DNA of 9,906 nucleotides from an uncultured Alphaproteobacteria bacterium (lineage in GTDB: Bacteria > Pseudomonadota > Alphaproteobacteria > Caulobacterales > Parvularculaceae), in contig CALAZI010000041.1 in NCBI GenBank assembly GCA_937895955.1, positions 1 to 9,906 of the forward strand. The letters are read 5' to 3'. Shown in pieces: positions 6,357 to 9,906 of this stretch. Each line of letters starts with the position of its first letter. The stretch's first letter is position 1. Below the pieces are notes generated by a model. The model had not been told where the DNA came from and did no database searches. It saw nothing but the letters and a program-made list of their open reading frames with translations. Made by a program: the position numbers and the translations under genes.

Positions 6357-7775
6357 TTACCGCAGCGCGTAGAGCTTTCCTTCCTGCGTCAGTATGAAGA
6401 TGCGTTCGTCGGCGACGATCGGCGAAATGACCGAACCGTCATCGATGTCCTTCGTGTCGATGATCGTTCCGTCTTTCGGCGAAACCTTTACGACCTCGCC
6501 ATCCGTCGAAACCAGGATCAGCGCGTCGCCGGCAAGGACCGGCCCGGCCCAGGCGATGCGGCCCTTGCGTTTTTTCGCATTTTTGTAGCGCTGGAGTTCG
6601 GAGACCCAGACGATCGCGCCGTCATTGCGCGATAGGCAGACAAGCTCGGCGTCGACCGAAACGACGAAGATGAAATCGCCCGCGACCCACGGCATCTGGA
6701 TGCTGGCGATCGGCGCCTCCCAGACGCGCTGGCCGGTGCGGATGTCAATCGCGACAAACCGGCCGGCATGGCTGACCGCGTAAACAAGGCCGCGATCGAT
6801 GACGGGGCTGCCGGCGATGTCGTTGAGCGCCGACAGGGCGGTCAATTGCGTGTTGCGCGCCAGCGTGTCGTTCCAGACCGGACGGCCGGAGCCGGCGAGA
6901 AAAGCGATCACCTCGCCTGACGAAAACGGCGCAACGACAAGATCGCCCGCCGCGGCCGGGCTCGCCGAGGAAAGAATGCGCGCCGTTTCCTCAAACGACT
7001 GGAACGTCCATTGCTCTTCGCCGGTCGCCTGATCGAGCGCGACGACTTCGTTCACATTGGTGACGAAATAGAGCGCGCCGCGATAGGCCGTCGGCGGCGT
7101 CCTGACCGGCGCGTCGGCTTGATAGCGCCAGATCTCTTCGCCCGAAGAGGCGTCAAGCGCCGCCGCGAAACCGAAACCGGACGTGACATAGATGCGGCCG
7201 TTTTCGTAGGAGACGCCGCCGCCGAAACCGACCTGCGCGGGTTTCGTCCGCGACAGCATATCCCTGACGCGGAACTTTTCCTTGATCTTCGGCGCCAGCT
7301 CGCGCTCCCACCTCATGTCGCCTGTCTCAACGTCGTAGGCGGTGACGGTCGCTTTCGCGTCGATGACGTAAAGAACGCCGTCGGCGACGATCGGCGGCGA
7401 TGTGAGGCGCGCGCGATCTTCCGCCTTGCCGATATCTTTCGTCCATGCCGTTTCAAGCGAGGCGGCGACCGTCAGATGGTGAAGCGTGTGATCGGCTTCC
7501 CCGCCCGGCGTCGGCCATGACGTATTTGTGTATGAAGGCGGCAATTCGAGGTCGAGACCGGCGAAACGCGGATCGGCCTCGATCTGCTCATCGACGGCGA
7601 GGATTGAAATCCGGTCTTCCTCTTTCGGCGCATTGTCTTCCTTTTCATCGTCATCGCCGCCGCCGAATATTCCCGCGACGGCGCCGATCGGCCCCGACGA
7701 ACAGGCGGGCGCCGCCACCGCCGCCAGCGCCAGAAGGAGGATGCGATAATCTACGCCGCAGGATCGCTTCGCCAT
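6357..7775 (-). CDS. bamB: BamB, outer-membrane protein assembly lipoprotein (PQQ-like beta-propeller)
   Basis: BamB is a periplasm-facing lipoprotein of the BAM complex that helps BamA insert beta-barrel proteins into the outer membrane. The 472-residue product starts with a lipoprotein signal: MAKRSCG, a hydrophobic stretch RILLLALAAVAA, and a lipobox-like PAC with the acylated Cys at 25 (the -3 Leu is replaced by Ala). An acidic linker (GGGDDDEKEDNAPKEED, about 38-54) follows. About eight propeller repeats then follow with the pattern A-x-D-x-x-T-G-x-x-x-W, for example AYDVETGDMRW, ALDASSGEEIW, ALDQATGEEQW and AIDIRTGQRVW, ending in GKLYALR. E. coli BamB has 392 residues; the excess is mostly the N-terminal linker. 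I chose the ATG at 7775, 4 bp after the yfgM stop, because it begins the signal peptide. The open frame extends to 7862, but the earlier start would bury the signal. Confidence 0.92.
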   Translation of the reverse strand: MAKRSCGVDYRILLLALAAVAAPACSSGPIGAVAGIFGGGDDDEKEDNAPKEEDRISILAVDEQIEADPRFAGLDLELPPSYTNTSWPTPGGEADHTLHHLTVAASLETAWTKDIGKAEDRARLTSPPIVADGVLYVIDAKATVTAYDVETGDMRWERELAPKIKEKFRVRDMLSRTKPAQVGFGGGVSYENGRIYVTSGFGFAAALDASSGEEIWRYQADAPVRTPPTAYRGALYFVTNVNEVVALDQATGEEQWTFQSFEETARILSSASPAAAGDLVVAPFSSGEVIAFLAGSGRPVWNDTLARNTQLTALSALNDIAGSPVIDRGLVYAVSHAGRFVAIDIRTGQRVWEAPIASIQMPWVAGDFIFVVSVDAELVCLSRNDGAIVWVSELQRYKNAKKRKGRIAWAGPVLAGDALILVSTDGEVVKVSPKDGTIIDTKDIDDGSVISPIVADERIFILTQEGKLYALR

Positions 7776-7779
7776 GCTC

Positions 7780-8631
7780 TTACTCGTTTCCTTCCTGCGC
7801 TTCAGGATCGGCGTCCTGATGGTCGTGTCCGTCATGCGTTTCGTCGAGGCCGAGGCCCGCATCGAGACCGGATTCGTCCGAGCCGCTCAGAACCGATGAA
7901 AGATCGCTGCCCGCTTCTTCGAGGCCTTCGAGATAACGCTCGGCGTCGGTTTTGGTATCCCGTTCGATCGCCGGGAAGGCGACGCCCGCCTTGCCGGCGG
8001 CAGCGAGCGCGGCGAATTCGCCGGCGCGCAGGCGGACTGGCTCCGGCGCGTCAGGCGATGAGGCGGCCTTTAAGAACATTTCTTCGGCGCTTTGATAGTC
8101 TTCCGCCTTGAGTGCGGCGAGCGCGATGATTTCGCGCGCGTAAAATCCAAGAGCCGTCTCATCCGTCTCAAGCGCGCCGACATCCTTGATGACAGCGTCG
8201 CGCCCGTCCTCGACCGACAGATAGGCGGCGTGAATCCGCGCCATGTCTTTCAGACGTTTTGAAGCGCCGCCCCCGGCGTAGACTTCGCGGTAGAGCGCTA
8301 TCGCTTCCGCGCGTTCGCCGGCCGCGGATTTCTCGCCGGCGAGGCGCATCCGGGCGACAGCGCCGTAGCCGCCGTTCTTTTCAGCGATCGCTTCAAGCGC
8401 TTTCGTTCCCTCCTCGGTCCCGGCGAGGCGCAAGGCGGCGTCATAGGCCGCCGATTGCCTGACCGCAGTCTCCGTGCGCTGGTGGTTCCAGAACTGCCAG
8501 CCGCCGACGCCGGCGACGACGACAAGCGCCGCCGCGATGACGGCGGGGAGATTCTTCTGGATGGTCTGAGCGGTTTCGTCTTCTGCGAGGGCCTGGTCGA
8601 CCTCGCGGAGCATGGTGTCGTCGTTGGTCAC
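7780..8631 (-). CDS. yfgM: YfgM-like membrane-anchored tetratricopeptide protein
   Basis: This 283-residue protein has an N-terminal cytoplasmic stretch (about 1-27), a single membrane helix NLPAVIAAALVVVAGVGGW (about 28-46) and an Ala/Glu-rich helical remainder resembling the TPR domain of YfgM. In E. coli YfgM associates with the SecYEG translocon and the periplasmic chaperone network, and its gene lies directly before bamB and der, as here. The start is GTG at 8631, with AAAGGG 6 nt upstream; an internal ATG at residue 7 is a weaker choice. It is longer than E. coli YfgM (206 residues). The last 30 or so residues form an acidic, His-containing tail (THDGHDHQDADPEAQEGNE) that is unlikely to be part of the TPR fold. 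It ends 4 bp before bamB, pointing to translational coupling. The symbol rests on layout and gene order, not on strong motifs. Confidence 0.85.
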   Translation of the reverse strand: MTNDDTMLREVDQALAEDETAQTIQKNLPAVIAAALVVVAGVGGWQFWNHQRTETAVRQSAAYDAALRLAGTEEGTKALEAIAEKNGGYGAVARMRLAGEKSAAGERAEAIALYREVYAGGGASKRLKDMARIHAAYLSVEDGRDAVIKDVGALETDETALGFYAREIIALAALKAEDYQSAEEMFLKAASSPDAPEPVRLRAGEFAALAAAGKAGVAFPAIERDTKTDAERYLEGLEEAGSDLSSVLSGSDESGLDAGLGLDETHDGHDHQDADPEAQEGNE

Positions 8632-8702
8632 GCCTCGCCCTTTGAACGATTGCGGCCGGCCCGGCTATCGCCGAACGAGGGCCGATTTGCGGCACGGGCC
8701 GG

Positions 8703-8731
8703 GTTCTACCGACGTTTCGGCAGGGGCGCAA
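8703..8731 (-). promoter_or_regulatory. Candidate promoter of the yfgM-bamB-der operon
   Basis: In the 127-bp gap between panB and yfgM, minus-strand GGTAGAAC (8710-8703) matches the alphaproteobacterial -10 GCTANAWC at 7 of 8 positions. TTGCGCC (8731-8725), 14 nt upstream, is a partial -35. The start would lie near 8697, about 65 nt before the GTG. I see no T-tailed hairpin after panB, so read-through from panB is also possible. Confidence 0.35.
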
Positions 8732-8758
8732 CGACGCGAGGGCCGATCGGAAAGGAGC

Positions 8759-9604
8759 TTAAGCGCCTGATTTGCCGGGCCGCGCCGGCGAGTCGAGGCG
8801 ATAGACTTGCGCGGCCTCGGGAAAGCTGCGGCGGCGCACTTCGCTGGCGTATTGATCGACGGCCTCGCGGATCGACGCGCGAAGGCTCGCATAGCGCTTG
8901 ACGAATTTCGGGGTCCAGTCGAACAGGCCGAGCATGTCGGGCGTCACCAATATCTGACCGTCGCAGACCGAAGACGCGCCGATGCCGATCGTCGGCGCCG
9001 AAACGCGCTCGGTGATCTCACGGGCGAGATCCTCCGCGACGCCCTCGACGACGATCGCGAAAGCGCCGGCGTTAGCGGTCGCTTCGGCTTCGGCGAGAAT
9101 TTCAGCACGCTCGGCCGTTGTGCGCCCGCGCGCCTTGAAGGCGCCGTAGACATTGATCGCCTGCGGGCGCAGCCCGACATGGCCGACGACGGGAATGCCG
9201 CGCTCGACGAGGAATTTGATCGCGTCCGCCGCATAGCGCCCGCTTTCGAGCTTGACCGCCTGCGCGCCGGTCTCTTTCATCAGGCGCGAGGCGTTTTCGA
9301 ACGCCTGTTGCGGCGAGGCCTCGTAGGAGCCGAACGGCATGTCAATGACGACGAGCGCCCGCTCCGACCCGCGCATCACCGCCTGGCCGTGCATGATCAT
9401 CATTTCCATCGTCACGCCGACCGTCGAGGGCAGGCCGTGCACGACCATGCCGACGCTGTCGCCGACAAGGAGAAGATCGCACTGATCATCGAGAATCGAC
9501 GCCATCGGCGCGTCATAGGCGGTAAGACAGACAATCGGTTCGCCGCCCTTGCGCGCCGCGATATCCGCCGTGCTCGTACGCTTTTTCGACGCTTGTGCCG
9601 ACAT
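8759..9604 (-). CDS. panB: 3-methyl-2-oxobutanoate hydroxymethyltransferase (ketopantoate synthesis)
   Basis: PanB transfers the one-carbon unit of 5,10-methylenetetrahydrofolate to 2-oxoisovalerate to make ketopantoate, the first committed step to pantothenate and CoA. The 281-residue TIM-barrel protein keeps the Mg-binding residues D49 (LVGDS), D88 (VIDMPFGSYE) and E120 (VKLES), and the catalytic-site Glu E187 (VVEGV). Further signatures are LTAYDAPMA, HGLPSTVGVT, HVGLRPQ, TIGIGASSVCDGQILV and DMLGL. It is slightly longer than E. coli PanB (264). I chose the ATG at 9604: GGAG lies 9 nt upstream and the sequence begins MSAQASKKRTS, right for the family. The frame stays open to 9793, but that part overlaps the promoter region and the divergent lipoprotein gene. 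It is the first gene of the minus-strand series leading to mscS. No panC is in the window. Confidence 0.96.
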   Translation of the reverse strand: MSAQASKKRTSTADIAARKGGEPIVCLTAYDAPMASILDDQCDLLLVGDSVGMVVHGLPSTVGVTMEMMIMHGQAVMRGSERALVVIDMPFGSYEASPQQAFENASRLMKETGAQAVKLESGRYAADAIKFLVERGIPVVGHVGLRPQAINVYGAFKARGRTTAERAEILAEAEATANAGAFAIVVEGVAEDLAREITERVSAPTIGIGASSVCDGQILVTPDMLGLFDWTPKFVKRYASLRASIREAVDQYASEVRRRSFPEAAQVYRLDSPARPGKSGA

Positions 9605-9631
9605 AGGGAACCGCTCCGGCTGCTCGCGCGT

Positions 9632-9659
9632 AATATAAGGAGAATGCCGCATCGCACAA
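9632..9659 (-). promoter_or_regulatory. Candidate panB promoter
   Basis: Minus-strand TATATT (9637-9632) is a strong -10 in an otherwise GC-rich region. TTGTGC (9659-9654) is a partial -35 at 16-nt spacing. Transcription would start near 9625, about 20 nt before the panB ATG, leaving room for the GGAG ribosome site. It lies in the 93-bp divergent region shared with the lipocalin gene. Confidence 0.4.
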
Positions 9660-9697
9660 CGAATCTTCGCCGCAGCGCCCGTAAAAAGGAGGGAAAT

Positions 9698-9906
9698 ATG
9701 CGGAATGTGATCGTTTTTCTGGGTCTCATCCTTGCCGGCTGCGCCTCGCCGCCGGTCAATCGCGCCGCCGACGCGCCGCTGACGACCGTCCAATCGGTCG
9801 ATCTCGATCGCTATGCCGGCCGCTGGTACGAGATCGCACGCCTGCCGAACGGCTTTGAAAAGAACTGCGAAGGCGTCACCGCCGACTATTCCAGACGCGA
9901 AGACGG
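9698..9906 (+). CDS. blc: Lipoprotein of the bacterial lipocalin (Blc) family, 3' partial
   Basis: The reading frame starts at ATG 9698 and is open to the window end, giving 69 codons of a protein that should be roughly 170-180 residues. AAGGAGG (9686-9692) stands 5 nt upstream. The N-terminus is a compact lipoprotein signal, MRNVIVFLGLILAGC, with a canonical LAGC lipobox and the acylated Cys at 15. The mature part reads VDLDRYAGRWYEIARLPN and then FEKNCEGVTADYS, which contains the lipocalin GxW signature and closely follows the start of E. coli Blc, an outer-membrane lipocalin thought to bind lysophospholipids. An in-frame ATG at 9644 would add 18 residues (MPHRTTNLRRSARKKEGN), but its AAGGAG is only 1 nt away, so 9698 is preferred. 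The gene is divergent from panB. The second half of the barrel is not in the window. Confidence 0.88.
   Translation, partial: MRNVIVFLGLILAGCASPPVNRAADAPLTTVQSVDLDRYAGRWYEIARLPNGFEKNCEGVTADYSRRED

Noticed and set aside
5784..6635. Long plus-strand frame (283 codons) opposite der and the end of bamB
   Set aside because: It is rich in Arg and Asp, has no recognisable motif, and lies over two well-supported genes on the other strand.
8676..8747. Two copies of CGAGGGCCGAT 61 bp apart between panB and yfgM
   Set aside because: An 11-bp direct repeat of GC-rich sequence could be chance; there is no third copy or palindrome to support a binding site.
1..9906. Mobile elements, CRISPR arrays, tRNA or rRNA genes, toxin or defence genes
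   Set aside because: No transposase or integrase motifs, no regularly spaced repeats, no tRNA-like cloverleaf and no defence-type domains were visible; the genes look like ordinary chromosomal ones.

Overview
The window looks like chromosomal DNA of a high-GC (about 60% or more by eye) alphaproteobacterium. The gene content fits (a folate/FAD-type tRNA methyltransferase TrmFO, a YfgM-BamB-Der cluster, panB, a lipoprotein lipocalin), and several promoter-like sites resemble the Caulobacter-type housekeeping consensus TTGACGS-N10-14-GCTANAWC. I cannot assign a genus. There are no mobile elements, CRISPR arrays, rRNA or tRNA genes. Coding density is high, and two of the nine genes run off the window edges.

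Left part, plus strand: the 3' portion of trmFO (1-1353), then a 230-bp gap, then a TetR-family regulator, a pirin-family protein and a short-chain dehydrogenase/reductase (SDR). The last three lie close together in one direction (gaps of 61 and 34 bp) and may form one regulated unit. The gap at 1354-1583 is the most interesting stretch. On the minus strand it has the layout of an undescribed small RNA: a promoter with a perfect TTGACGG -35, three potential stem-loops, two CU-rich segments, and a perfect 11-bp GC-rich hairpin followed by six T. A possible tetR promoter and a 20-bp palindrome (a possible TetR operator) overlap the same DNA, so the RNA and the repressor gene may be mutually exclusive or co-regulated. 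This is inference from sequence pattern only.

Middle and right part, minus strand, in order of transcription (right to left): panB (pantothenate/CoA synthesis), a YfgM-like membrane-anchored TPR protein, lipoprotein BamB (outer-membrane protein assembly), GTPase Der (ribosome assembly) and an MscS-type mechanosensitive channel. The yfgM-bamB-der core matches the order known in E. coli. Here yfgM and bamB are separated by 4 bp and bamB and der by 18 bp. The SDR and mscS genes converge with 4 bp between stop codons. panB and a truncated lipocalin-lipoprotein gene (blc-like, plus strand, cut off at 9906) are divergent across a 93-bp promoter region.

Most genes are ordinary housekeeping or envelope genes with intact motifs. 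The features worth a second look are the candidate small RNA with its overlapping promoters and palindrome, the N-terminally extended TetR, the acidic/His-rich tail of the YfgM homologue, the acidic linker of BamB, and the NKAE G4 motif in the first G domain of Der.
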